Shown here piece by piece: positions 41,001-49,129 of a stretch of 64,000 nucleotides of DNA. The stretch comes from Membranipora membranacea. Its lineage: Eukaryota > Bryozoa > Gymnolaemata > Cheilostomatida > Membraniporidae. The stretch's first letter is position 1, and each line of letters starts with the position of its first letter. Under the pieces are notes generated by a model. The model made no database searches. It was not told the origin of the DNA and worked only from the letters and a program-made list of their open reading frames with translations. The stretch lies in the NCBI GenBank assembly GCA_914767715.1, contig OU612070.1:11735501-11799500 (forward strand). The letters are read 5' to 3'. The position numbers were made by a program, and so were the translations under genes.

Positions 41001-42076
41001 TGAGGAAAATAATGTTTGGTCATTTCAGAACTACATCTTGTTGAGTGCACTCTCAGAGAAGACGCGTTTTTCATCATAACATCACAGTGATTGCACTTGT
41101 ACGATTTGGTATACAGCTTGATGTTTTTTATGACACAAAAATGTTTTTTCTCTAAATGTAGGTTAACCTTATCTGGATATGTAGTCAGAGACCTAGATAG
41201 TAAAATACCAACGTACCCTCTTTCAGTTGAAGGTTCTAAAGTGTATACGGATATTGAGGTTTTGAGTAACGCCTCTATGTAGGGTAAGTCATTGAGAGGA
41301 ACACCTTTGAACTCGCAGGCGGGGATACCTTTTGCTGTCAAATATTTGTCTAGGTAACTTTTGGTTGATGCCTCTAGAGTTTTGTGATTTCCTCTAGAAT
41401 ACGCTATTGCACGGAACAAACATAGATTATCCGTGTAACAAATACCATTACTGTTTTTCTCTAATGAAATGATAGCTTTGTTACTTATCAGGTGGCTAGG
41501 TAGTTGACCACAACAACCTATTGGGTGATTGAATGTAGGGTAAACAAAAAAGTTTATGTTTGTGATCAAGTGGAGTGCCCAAGATGTATCAGGTCTAGTG
41601 CGTGTAGAGTACTCTACTAGATCTTCAGCTAACAACCTATCAATGAACCTCTCGAAATCCTCTTTGTTTGTGATCAAAATAGGTTTCTCAAAAAGCCTAT
41701 CTTTTCCAGCACTAGGGTGAAAATACCTCATTGTTTCATCCTCATTATTTATCAGTATAGACCCTACAGATACATTTATCTTAAATTTATGAGCTTGGTC
41801 ATTGAGAACCCTTTTCATATCGAAATCTTTGAGAGATGACACTATGTTGTTATCTCTTATTGTTACATTATATAGACTGGTGAATTTACGTTGTCTACGA
41901 TATGTCCGTATGGCTGACCAGTTCCTTTTAATTAGATCTCTAGTCTTACTGTCATATATTCCGTCATAATGAAGCTCCTTTTCTCCCGCTAAAGCATAGA
42001 AATCCTCCTGTTGTAAAAATAGATCAGCTGCTAACCTATCTTCCAATGTGTTAGCTGTATTCTCAGAGATTGTTTC
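38030..42076 (-). CDS. Protein-primed family B DNA polymerase, main exon
   Basis: Residues are numbered from the TTG codon at 42046, 1,338 codons. There is no ATG at the N-terminus and a strong acceptor (ttttttttttag) precedes 42076, so this is a downstream exon. Domains: OTU-like motif DNLCLFRAI (206-214) with His302; a C2HC zinc-like motif (318-338); exonuclease motifs Exo I FDCEVFF (Asp383, Glu385), Exo II FNSSRYDLP (520-528) and Exo III YNNCD (652-656); polymerase motif A LDVSALYL (757-764); an inserted endonuclease-like segment (about 829-897, LGCYFH and WECEF); motif B KLIGNSAYG (1063-1071); motif C SDTDSLY (1164-1170). All catalytic aspartates are present. It would replicate the element from its protein-capped ends. 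Confidence 0.95.
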   Translation of the reverse strand, partial: ETISENTANTLEDRLAADLFLQQEDFYALAGEKELHYDGIYDSKTRDLIKRNWSAIRTYRRQRKFTSLYNVTIRDNNIVSSLKDFDMKRVLNDQAHKFKINVSVGSILINNEDETMRYFHPSAGKDRLFEKPILITNKEDFERFIDRLLAEDLVEYSTRTRPDTSWALHLITNINFFVYPTFNHPIGCCGQLPSHLISNKAIISLEKNSNGICYTDNLCLFRAIAYSRGNHKTLEASTKSYLDKYLTAKGIPACEFKGVPLNDLPYIEALLKTSISVYTLEPSTERGYVGILLSRSLTTYPDKVNLHLEKKHFCVIKNIKLYTKSYKCNHCDVMMKNASSLRVHSTRCSSEMTKHYFPHGEYSPPKTIFQKLEKEGITVSEHLRYYPFYAVFDCEVFFTDGQSDLPTNTNTISWEAKHNLASISVASNVIGYDQPLCFVREDSASDSDIVHEMLKYLNSMAEHCYEKLRHERYHKVFRALEDKKCQALKSELKANEGMNLVQCLKFVNQKYDRLLQELDNYISELLVFGFNSSRYDLPLIASLLIGNHISDQNQCGYVVKKGSSYQTLSLGKLKFLDISNFIAPGFSYSEYLKAFEVKETKFFWIHEQFTSLDVLQRTDFPQHWEFYSSLKKSNITLEEYNYVKRVWNDRKMTTLKDLLIYYNNCDCVPFVDALARQIQFFRSRGLDIKSAISVPGLAIRHLFDLKEKKAPIMLFGEQNKDLYHLIRSNIRGGLSMVFSRYQEVGVTNIKKEYYDKQAKSTQSVLGLDVSALYLDNLTNKAMPCGAFIRRNSSNNFRIERYYSHGVKAAQWIEWYGNQKGIEFSHLFNGGEIRLGGGNFPVDGFSQSHGLVLQFLGCYFHSHCCAATPIGRHNNIEQDKANKKLTMDRIKYLNDLGYQTVIKWECEFDQELKENKLLVDFCKKLNLGIDNRHSLSQTQILKGVKDGSFFGMVECDITTPDELKPYFEEFQPVVKHAMVDRDSIGEHMKKFAEANGLLKKPSKSLLCSYFANRILLATPLLQWYLSKGLVVSKIHQTIQFSPIKCFQKFGQTVVEARREGDTNPETKVISASSKLIGNSAYGNCLRNVEKYKDISYHKADETIVHNLINGKRFSHCEELGEDVVEIEMAKKCVKVDIPIHIGFFVLEYAKLLMLRFYYDFLLYFISDRDFCLIESDTDSLYFALSTKNMFQAVKPELRDDFKKEYSSWFAVEFCDLHQDDFFETVFEGREWKPSACCQKVKVFDSRTPGKFHIEFEGDGVIALCSKCYYCIGKQSKLSAKGISKVHNNLTASNYKDVLFNQEISTGINKGFRIRDNTIFTYTQNKKGLNYMYGKRPVLSDHVTTTPTSL

Positions 42077-42292
42077 CTAAAAAAAAAAATATAAAATAGT
42101 TTATCGGAGTCGTCCCATTATTTTACAAGAGAGGGCGAATCACACGTATTTTATTCATGTTACATACTATTAAAACAAAACAGAAATAAAAAAGTCATCC
42201 AATCAAATAACACTATATATCGTGGTGCCTGATTCAATTCGCGATATACCCAGATCCATCTAAATTAGCGAGGAAACTAAAACACTACTCAC

Positions 42293-42453
42293 CTGATGGT
42301 TACCATTTGGACAGATATGGGAGCTGACCTCACTCTTTTTTAACAACACACCGCATGATACACATCGGATCTTGTGTAGATTGCTGTGACGACTCAAAGA
42401 AGATTTGTGTTTGTAGCTCTTATCACATTGCTGACAGAAATATAGACCACTAC
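42293..42453 (-). CDS. Polymerase upstream exon with C2H2 zinc finger
   Basis: Lies between a ttttag acceptor and a gtgagt donor. Its frame encodes a classical C2H2 finger, FCQQCDKSYKHKSSLSRH then a second His, and a C2HC-like second unit CVSCGVLLKKS with a final His and Cys. It ends in phase 0 and continues in frame across a 216-bp intron into 42076. The exon starts with two bases of a split codon, so at least one more 5' exon carrying the ATG must exist upstream; I could not identify it. This would give the polymerase an N-terminal DNA- or RNA-binding module. Confidence 0.75.
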
Positions 42454-42982
42454 CTAAAATAACAAGAAGAATTTGTTATTTATTCACTATTTTGTAACAT
42501 GTGTATTTTTATGCACAATTAGCATTTAGACTAAAAAGATTTGACCATAAATGTTATTCTTTGTAATTTTTTGTTAATCGATCGTAAATTCATATTTCAT
42601 TTTTGTTAAATTATCCCACAGCTGGTAATAGCAGTACATCACATCTTCTTCATTCATTTCTACACTATAATGTTTATACATTTATTGCAAAATAGTTCAT
42701 TGTAAAATAGTGATCTTTATTGGGATTATACAGTCTATATATACTTCATCAATCTTATAACTGCATAGTGTCAAACCACATCGATAAAATTCATTCAATT
42801 CATAATATTTTACAGTAGAAGATAGGTGAACTGCTCGAAACCTTCAGCCAACAGAACATCTTAATTGTACTTGATCATTCAAAATTCTTCAAAAATGAGA
42901 TACCTCCATCATACAATAGGCAACAAAAAGTAAGATATTACATCTATAACTATTTTCCATTAGGCCTAAAGCCTGAACAATT
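42454..42982. other. Gap between dUTPase and polymerase
   Basis: AT-rich. A 27-codon frame on the minus strand (42574-42657) starts MNEEDVMYCYYQLW but has no donor in the phase needed to join the zinc-finger exon. Otherwise nothing recognised; the missing first exon of the polymerase should be here or further upstream. Confidence 0.4.
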
Positions 42983-43408
42983 TTATGAAGTACTATCCAT
43001 AGTGGCAATGCACAAACATACTTTTGGAGCACAAATTTTTTCACATATGAGTTGCGCAATGCGATCACCTGGATTTACAACAAATGTTTTGTCATCAAGA
43101 TTCATCATCATGACTTTAACTACACCACGGTAGCCTGCTTCAATTATACCAGTTGGAATTATAACTTTATGTTTCATGGTCAAACCAGACCTTGTTGTTA
43201 TATGTCCGTATGTTCCATTTGGTGGTTTTATAATCAGATCTGTGCTTATTACTTCCAGTTGCATAGGATTAATAAAGACTGTTTCGGCACTATGAAGATC
43301 GAGTCCAACAGAATTTACACAACCACGGCTAGGGAGTCTTGCATTAGCTGATACTAGCTTACATTGGAGCATGTCACCTTCAAACCGAATAGATAAATGT
43401 AAGTTCAT
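42983..43408 (-). CDS. dUTPase-like protein, truncated and altered
   Basis: 141 residues of the trimeric dUTPase family. Visible are motif 1 (SVGLDLHSAE, 33-42), motif 2 (TTRSGLTMKH), motif 3 (TGIIEAGYRG, 86-95) and motif 4 (NPGDRIAQLI, 112-121). Two things are unusual. The catalytic Asp of motif 3 is Glu90, and the protein stops at ATMDSTS before the Gly-rich motif 5 that closes over the substrate. No motif 5 coding sequence is seen in the next 500 bases. Either it is a catalytically dead form kept for regulation, or it is decaying. Known dUTPases limit uracil in DNA. An internal ATG at residue 13 is an alternative start. Confidence 0.85.
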   Translation of the reverse strand: MNLHLSIRFEGDMLQCKLVSANARLPSRGCVNSVGLDLHSAETVFINPMQLEVISTDLIIKPPNGTYGHITTRSGLTMKHKVIIPTGIIEAGYRGVVKVMMMNLDDKTFVVNPGDRIAQLICEKICAPKVCLCIATMDSTS

Positions 43409-43620
43409 GGAATATAGAAATATATTGACTTATAACGTGTTCATAACACAAAATGGGTTTTGACTTTTTGATTTTCTTTGTATTGTTATATGACATAGTT
43501 GTATATATGTATATATATATATAAATCACATAATAGGAATAACATTTATAAAATTATGGTCAAATCTTAACAAATAATAAAAGACTGTAAAATCATGATA
43601 AAAAAGAACTAATAGTATCA

Positions 43621-45322
43621 TCAAAATTTAATAAAATGAGCAAATCTCAGCTCAGGCTTCTGCACAGATAGCTTTGTTAGCCTAGAGCTGAGTTTCAATT
43701 CCTCCACTGTTAACGAAACAACATGTTGCTTCTGTTTCAAGTTGGGTTTAATAGCTCCCACTTTAATAATTGCCGATATTTTGAATTTTTTATTAATGAT
43801 GTCTGTTAGAGGAAACAGTTTTTCCTCTCCATCAAGCTCCACCAACACACACTTATCACCAGTGTCGTTGGTGTATACCTTAAGGAAAGGAAAAAAGTTT
43901 CCCCATTTGTTAATGCCTTCCCTGTCACCATATATCGCAACCTTCACCGGCACTTCGCTGCACACATTCACAGCTTTCGTCAACTCTCCACAGAGAGTAT
44001 CTAAAAACTGCCAATGCTTGCATTGGAGTTTGGTGAACTTTCCGTGGTCCGATGATGTGGGTTTCAGCGGATTGGGGTAGATTTTGATTTCCCCCTCCCA
44101 CACATCGGAATTAATATAAACTCTAGCATCTTTGTCGTAGAATATGTGAAAAGCCCCATCCTTGGGCATAATGAAAAACTTGTCGGGATTGAGATCATCC
44201 CCCAGCAGCTTACCCCTGCTTATTTCTTTATCAACGCTCTGTATCTCTATCTCTTCTACATCATCTATATCCTCTTCATACTCACTGCTAAAAAAATAAA
44301 ATGAAAATATATTAATAACCTTATAACTAAAATTTTCTATTTCATTTAATTTGTTTTTTTTCAAAATATGTAATTATAATCATACGAAAATTATAAAGTC
44401 ATCACAAGTAAACAATACAGGGATTTGTGGTTCTAAATATCATTCATTTAAAATAGAGGTAGTTGCTAAATCATATATCCTTTCAACAAAAAAAATAAAA
44501 AAAACTTAACACCAACAATTTCAATAATCAATATTTAAAAAAAATAAAACAAAACATTTACCTGGAAGAAGCAATGGTACCAACTGGTACATCCCCTTCA
44601 GGGGGAGTAGTATCCACTACCACAGCTGGTGGGGGTGGCATCAGCTGAGCATCCGCAGACTCTTGCCGGATAGCCGCCTCTATACGCCTCTTCTGCTCAG
44701 CACTAAAGCTAACAACATAAAAAAATTCAACGTTTTAAAATCAATAATAACATAACTATTAAACTTCATTTATAAAAGTTGAATATATAGTAACTACAAA
44801 CCTATAACAGTGTATAATGCTTCACAAGTCTCAAAACTCCAAGGGTGACCAAGGTTTGACTGAGCTCAAAAATTTACACATGATGTTACATTGCAAATAT
44901 GTAAACAAGCTTTTTAAAACTCAAAATTATCTAAAATGATAGTACCAACCATCAATAAAATATAAATGAGATGACAAGTAGTTGTTACCACAGCATTAAT
45001 TTTATTTACCTCGAGGGTATCTCCACAGTTTTGGGCTTTGGCTTCCTCTTTTTGGTTGGAAGCTCTCTTTTCTTTGGTTCCTTTTCTGCCTTTCGCTTAC
45101 TCGCCTGGCTCTCTATGCTAAGTCTAAAATAAAATTGTCGAAATTAATCAATATTTCAAAGTTAACAGCTAAGAGGTATAAATACAGTACAAAAAAAAAA
45201 GAAATTTTTTTTCCCTTCACAGTAACCAAAATTGTCAATATCCATAAAAACTGATAGGTCATTCAAGATAATATTGTAATTTGTATAATTAAATATAAAA
45301 ATACTTACTCTCTAGCTGACAT
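43621..45322 (-). CDS. Four-exon gene with PC4-like ssDNA-binding domain
   Basis: Exons 45322-45309 (ATG and four more codons), 45123-45010, 44708-44562 and 44287-43621 join in frame into 313 codons plus stop. Every junction is phase 2, with good donors (gtaagt, gtaaat, gtaaat) and T-rich acceptors. The protein starts with a very basic segment (SKRKAEKEPKKRELPTKKRK) likely to be a nuclear localisation signal. A Pro/Ala linker and acidic stretch (EYEEDIDDVEEIEI) follow, then a domain with FFIMPKDGAFHIFYD, RVYINSDVWEG and, after a loop, LQCKHWQFLDTLCGELTKAV. This order of strands plus a W-containing helix resembles the PC4/Sub1 single-strand DNA-binding fold. A role in replication or transcription is inferred. 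The last about 100 residues are unassigned. Confidence 0.7.
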
Positions 45323-46374
45323 ACTTCTTTCTGTTACAATTATTTCTCTCGATTTATTACTGGTTGCTGTTAGAGAATTTTCAAGATTTATTTGCAATCT
45401 TTTCTCGACTACTCAGCAAGTAATGATCATATTTACCAAAACCATAGTATTTATACATGAAAAGCTTAGCCTCTTTACATCTTTCCGTAAACCAAATTCA
45501 TACTATCATCGAAAAAAATGATGAATCTGTCATACAATCACCCCTTGTTTCCATAAAATATTTAGAAATTTAGGGTAATTTATATAGTTATATAGTACAC
45601 ATAACACAGTTTCTCAACAAAAAATAATGAGGGTGTAAACAAAAAATTCACCTCCCCCCCCCCTCAACAGAGTTAAATTTAAACAATGCTCAAGCTATCA
45701 CTAACCACACCTCTACCATCTTAACATAACCAGTCTATTTATTTTTGTCTAAATAAATTGTAACCTGGTAGGGTGTCAATCACCCCCACCCCAACTTATC
45801 TGTTCCAAAGATCAATTAAGATAGGTTTTGCTAACCACGCCCTATCAATGAGAAAGCATTATCTCTATAGATACTAAATATTATTGTTACCACCCACCCA
45901 CCCTTACTTACCATACCCGACCCGTAAATCTCATAATTTGGGTGACAACTGAGGTTTTAACCTGTGTTCAGGTAAAATTTCAGGGTTGGGGAGTTCACCG
46001 CCCCGTATGAGATAGCAAGTCAAAGGATCTAACGATGAGTCAGGTTTTCTATTACCATGTTGTTTTCAATTAATGACATAATACTTTATAAAGGCTGACA
46101 TATATCATTTGTAGTCACTCCATCATAATATACCAGCATAATTGGATGCTTGAGATAACACTTCTATAGCATCTACTTTATTAAGCATTTAAGTACGTAC
46201 ATGCTTTCTCATGAATTCTTACATAACAAACCCAAAACTTGGTCAGTAATTGTATACCTTGTATTATGTCATGTCGAAGTTAAGGTTAAAATATGAAACT
46301 AAGCTTGATGACTTCACGTTGAGAAAAACGTGCTGAGCCCTCACCTTCTAGATATTCACTAGTATCAGGATGGC
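45323..46374. other. Polinton non-coding region upstream of the PC4-like gene
   Basis: About 1.05 kb without a recognised gene, including a run of nine or more C at about 45653-45663. A promoter of the PC4-like gene should lie at its left end. Confidence 0.45.
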
Positions 46375-46707
46375 CTAAGGTTCATTTCCAAAAATGCTTA
46401 TAAAACCCTTAGCCATCCTTGATTCTATATTCTCATTATATGTAATATACAAAACAATATCAATCACAAATAAGATGCTTACTATGAGTAGGTATATTAA
46501 AAAATGGTTTTCTTTAAATTTAGCCATAATAGAAGTTGGGTTCTGGGTATTTATTATTACTGACTCTGCTAATCCAAAATCATTTTCATCTATGTTTTCT
46601 TCTGTTGTAGAAGATAACTGTTGAGGTCTGGCTGCATCAGGTTGCTGCTCATCATCCATCTGTACCGCTATCAATCTACAAAAATTTAAAAAGTAATTAT
46701 CACTCAT
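46375..46707 (-). CDS. Small single-pass membrane protein
   Basis: 110 residues, or 94 if translation starts at Met17 (MDDEQQPDAARPQQ). An acidic, polar N-terminus is followed by a clear transmembrane helix at about 69-90 (LIYLLIVSILFVIDIVLYITY) and a short basic C-terminus. There is no signal peptide. No family recognised. The 5' bases read like a splice acceptor (ttttgtag before ATTGATAG), so the first 12 codons could be intronic. It is divergent from the gene at 46755 with only 47 bases between. Confidence 0.6.
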   Translation of the reverse strand: MSDNYFLNFCRLIAVQMDDEQQPDAARPQQLSSTTEENIDENDFGLAESVIINTQNPTSIMAKFKENHFLIYLLIVSILFVIDIVLYITYNENIESRMAKGFISIFGNEP

Positions 46708-46754
46708 AACATCACTAGCTATACGCTATAAGGCTAGCATATAACCTCTCAACA
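46708..46754. promoter_or_regulatory. Compact divergent promoter
   Basis: 47 bases separate the two start codons. It contains ctataag and catataa, plausible TATA boxes for the two directions. Confidence 0.45.
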
Positions 46755-47072
46755 ATGGATTCCACAAAAATCTTTCAAGATGCTGCCGCAATTATTGATC
46801 CCAACCAACCAAATTGGTTTGATAAGGCTGAAATAATAATAACTCAGCTTTTTGATGGCGAGATATCCGCTGGACGCCTTCGTGTTCTCCACCTACTATT
46901 AATATCACTCAAAGAAAAACATGGCGACATCTATAAGACTCAAAATATGGAGGAAAAACTCTTCGGGATACTTCAGAAAATAATTAAATCAGAGTTCAAA
47001 AAATCATTTCAAACAAGGGCTAGAGAAGTCATCACCCAGATTCTTCAGTTGGCAGTAAACCAGCTTATTTAA
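46755..47072 (+). CDS. 105-residue helical protein, unknown function
   Basis: Starts MDSTKIFQDAAAII. Predicted by eye to be all-helical: amphipathic helices around WFDKAEIIITQLFDGEI, RLRVLHLLLISLKEKHG, EEKLFGILQKIIKSEFKK and REVITQILQLAVNQLI. No Cys, no signal, no membrane segment. The family is not recognised; an all-helical regulator (for example a Bcl-2 or death-fold type) cannot be shown or excluded. It is transcribed away from the main minus-strand genes, together with the next gene. Confidence 0.6.
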   Translation: MDSTKIFQDAAAIIDPNQPNWFDKAEIIITQLFDGEISAGRLRVLHLLLISLKEKHGDIYKTQNMEEKLFGILQKIIKSEFKKSFQTRAREVITQILQLAVNQLI

Positions 47073-47117
47073 CTTATCTTTGTATGATTTTAGTTTTAAA
47101 AAGCTTGTGGATTAGCT

Positions 47118-47687
47118 ATGACTGAACAATCAGACACGACGAGTACAGAACACCATTATATTGAGCCCATGCCTCAATTATTAACAAACCGTACACGAGC
47201 AAGGACATACACAGTTAACCCTATCGATAGAAAAAGCATTCGGACTCACTCAATATTCATTATTATTTGTATTGCAGTAAGTTTTTCATTTGCATGCATG
47301 ATATTTTTGATTCATAATGGTGTTGTCATCAATGGAATGCTTCATGAAATTGATTTAACCAACAAATCTGATGCTAACTATCTCCCCAATAAATCCAACA
47401 TTTGTTTGTCCTCATTTCGTAGACAAATGTTTTTGGTCGAAAGCTGGCAACAAAACGGGACAAGAGAATTTTTTCATCAATGTAGCTATCAATTCCCAAT
47501 CGGTAATTCAGAGTTTTTATCCGTGTGCAACACTACTGCACCCTCAAGACCTATTTATGATTTAAGATTTTTTGTGGCTGATACCAAGTCTTTCTATCCT
47601 ACAGTAAGGGGTTTTTCTTTCAATGAGCGACAGGCTCGATCCATACAGAAATTACTCAACAATTTGTTATCCGACCTTGAAAACTAG
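47118..47687 (+). CDS. Type II membrane glycoprotein, unknown function
   Basis: 189 residues. A basic N-terminal region (TNRTRARTYTVN) of about 45 residues precedes one membrane helix (46-66, IFIIICIAVSFSFACMIFLI). A C-terminal ectodomain of about 120 residues has three Cys (96, 122, 137) and Asn-X-Ser/Thr sites at 82, 91, 113 and 138. The charge pattern suggests the N-terminus is cytoplasmic. It ends in a helix QARSIQKLLNNLLSDL. Role unknown; a surface protein acting on host cells or particle entry is only a guess. It follows the 105-residue gene after 45 bases and is the rightmost gene of the element. Confidence 0.65.
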   Translation: MTEQSDTTSTEHHYIEPMPQLLTNRTRARTYTVNPIDRKSIRTHSIFIIICIAVSFSFACMIFLIHNGVVINGMLHEIDLTNKSDANYLPNKSNICLSSFRRQMFLVESWQQNGTREFFHQCSYQFPIGNSEFLSVCNTTAPSRPIYDLRFFVADTKSFYPTVRGFSFNERQARSIQKLLNNLLSDLEN

Positions 47688-48038
47688 GTTTTCTCAATGT
47701 TATAGTGCCACTGAGCTAGTACCTATACAATATTCATATGATTATACAACCTCATACGCATCACACTTATTGAATAATAAACAGCTGTCATAACGTTATC
47801 TTTAGAATTATGTACTCAAGATCTTACTTATAGCCTCTAGCCAAAGTCCAATGATTAAATGATGGTAACCTTGTATTGTTATCGCTTATAATAGGTTAGC
47901 CTGTATGATAATAGAAATACACACGAGTATCGAGTACCGTATAATTTAAAATATAAACAGAGAGCATTATAGCCATACAATCAATTTTACAATTCATCGA
48001 AGGTAATTCTAATGCCTTACGCCCCAACATTTTAAATC
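47688..48038. other. Polinton right subterminal region
   Basis: AT-rich, no gene. Contains ttgaataataaaca (AATAAT/AATAAA-like) that could serve as the poly(A) signal of the preceding plus-strand gene. Confidence 0.4.
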
Positions 48039-48134
48039 AGCTAATGCTAACGGGTGTGCGCTGGCTAAATGCTAACAAGGAAAGACAACTGAAATGCTAA
48101 TGCTAATATTTGAAAACAGGCTCACTATACTACT
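48039..48134. repeat. Polinton right terminal inverted repeat
   Basis: 96 bp, complement of 31413-31508 with one mismatch, ending ...CTATACTACT. Confidence 0.95.
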
Positions 48135-48140
48135 ATCCAC
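48135..48140. repeat. Polinton target-site duplication, right (ATCCAC)
   Basis: Exact copy of 31407-31412, immediately outside the right inverted repeat. Confidence 0.9.
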
Positions 48141-48289
48141 CCATTATCAGCTGGAAATATTGCTGTATTCTTCTCATATGAAATTGAATAAGGTTAATGA
48201 AATTGGTTGTTTATCCTTGTTAGATTATAGCATGCATATCTAGGATATGGTCCCCTCCTAACATTGATGACTTTCAATTTAATCTATAG

Positions 48290-48381
48290 CTCCTGATTTT
48301 GCACTGGGGAAAGAGAACATAACACTTTTAGTCATGAATGGTACGGGCATGCAATCGTGGACAGCTACTGTAAACAAAATT
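48290..48381 (+). CDS. Exon of the interrupted receptor copy: FN3 first half
   Basis: Acceptor aatctatag, donor gtaaac. Encodes PDFALGKENITLLVMNG and MQSWTATVNKI, matching exon 59500-59582 (PDFMLDVALERVN, RQSWKAIIKSG). It enters with two bases and ends in phase 0 exactly as its counterpart. It is the first exon right of the Polinton. Confidence 0.65.
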
Positions 48382-48539
48382 GTAAACATCAATTCAATTG
48401 TACAGTTCCATACATATATTTTTCAATAAATTGATTAAAGCTGTTGAAGCAGATACTTTTTTGGAATTTAAGTCATGCGAGAATGATCTGAATCTCCACA
48501 TTCATGCAATTTCGCTTTTAAAATATGTTAAAACATCAT

Positions 48540-48900
48540 AAAATGTAACTTTAAATTTTATTTTATTATATTGATCATATGCATTTTAATTATATAGAAT
48601 ATAGATACATGCATTTATATAATATTATAAATAAAACTTAAAATTAAATTAAATAATTGATTATTTCTAAAAGATAGTTATTGAATTTTTTTTAGTCTTA
48701 AATTATTTAACTGCAATTCATTTTTTCAAATTTATTTAAATTAATCAAATAGGATTTTGAATCAAGATAAAAATAAATAAAAGAAAACTGAAAAATAAAA
48801 ATTTTAAATATAAATTAAAAGTTTATTACTAATTATCAAACAAAAAAGTGAATTTAAAGTATAGAGATAACAGAGGAAAAGAAAAAAATTTTAAAAGTAT
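48540..48900. other. Extremely AT-rich intron stretch
   Basis: About 360 bases with very little G or C, made of A/T runs such as ttttattttattatatt. No repeat unit is obvious. It separates two exons of the interrupted receptor copy. Confidence 0.7.
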
Positions 48901-48945
48901 CAAAAACTAAACTTACAAAAAGAACAATCCAATTACTATTTTCAG

Positions 48946-49129
48946 AGTCTGCAAATAATATATGTGTCGTCCAAGAACAAAGGGTATGGAGTTACTGGCA
49001 AGCAGCTTCAAACCAGCAATGTCTTTGATGATTTAGAAGCTGTTACAAGCTACACATTCACAGCCCAAGTCACCAACAGTGCAGACAGGATGACAGAAAA
49101 ATCAAATCAGATGACAAAAGGTGAACTAG
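48946..49129 (+). CDS. Exon of the interrupted receptor copy: FN3 second half
   Basis: Acceptor ttttcag, donor gtcagt, same phase as 60296-60479. Encodes KQLQTSNVFDDLEAVTSYTF and AQVTNSADRMTEKSNQM, a clear paralogue of GFQTSNQFTNLEAFKNYTF. Frame and splice sites are intact, but no following exon of the copy was found before 52 kb. Confidence 0.7.

Larger units (their letters stand above)
31413..48134. mobile_element. Complete Polinton/Maverick (adintovirus-like) element
   Basis: The element is 16,722 bp with 96-bp terminal inverted repeats starting AGTAGTATAG and a perfect 6-bp target duplication. It encodes integrase, protein-primed DNA polymerase B, adenain-type protease, packaging ATPase, double-jelly-roll major capsid protein and penton-like minor capsid protein, the defining Polinton set. 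Added genes are pVI-like and pX-like proteins, a conserved unknown, a dUTPase-like protein, a PC4-like spliced gene, a membrane protein and two divergent plus-strand genes. Almost every frame is open and the repeats differ at one position, so the insertion looks recent and may be able to move or make particles (inference). It interrupts a receptor gene copy. The alternative name, an endogenous adintovirus, describes the same type of element. Confidence 0.96.

Noticed and set aside
42574-42657. 27-codon frame as first exon of the polymerase
   Set aside because: Its possible donors leave phase 0 or 2, but the zinc-finger exon needs phase 1, and it ends in a stop.
43742-44080. Plus-strand 112-codon frame
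   Set aside because: Antisense to the PC4-like exon, no recognisable features.
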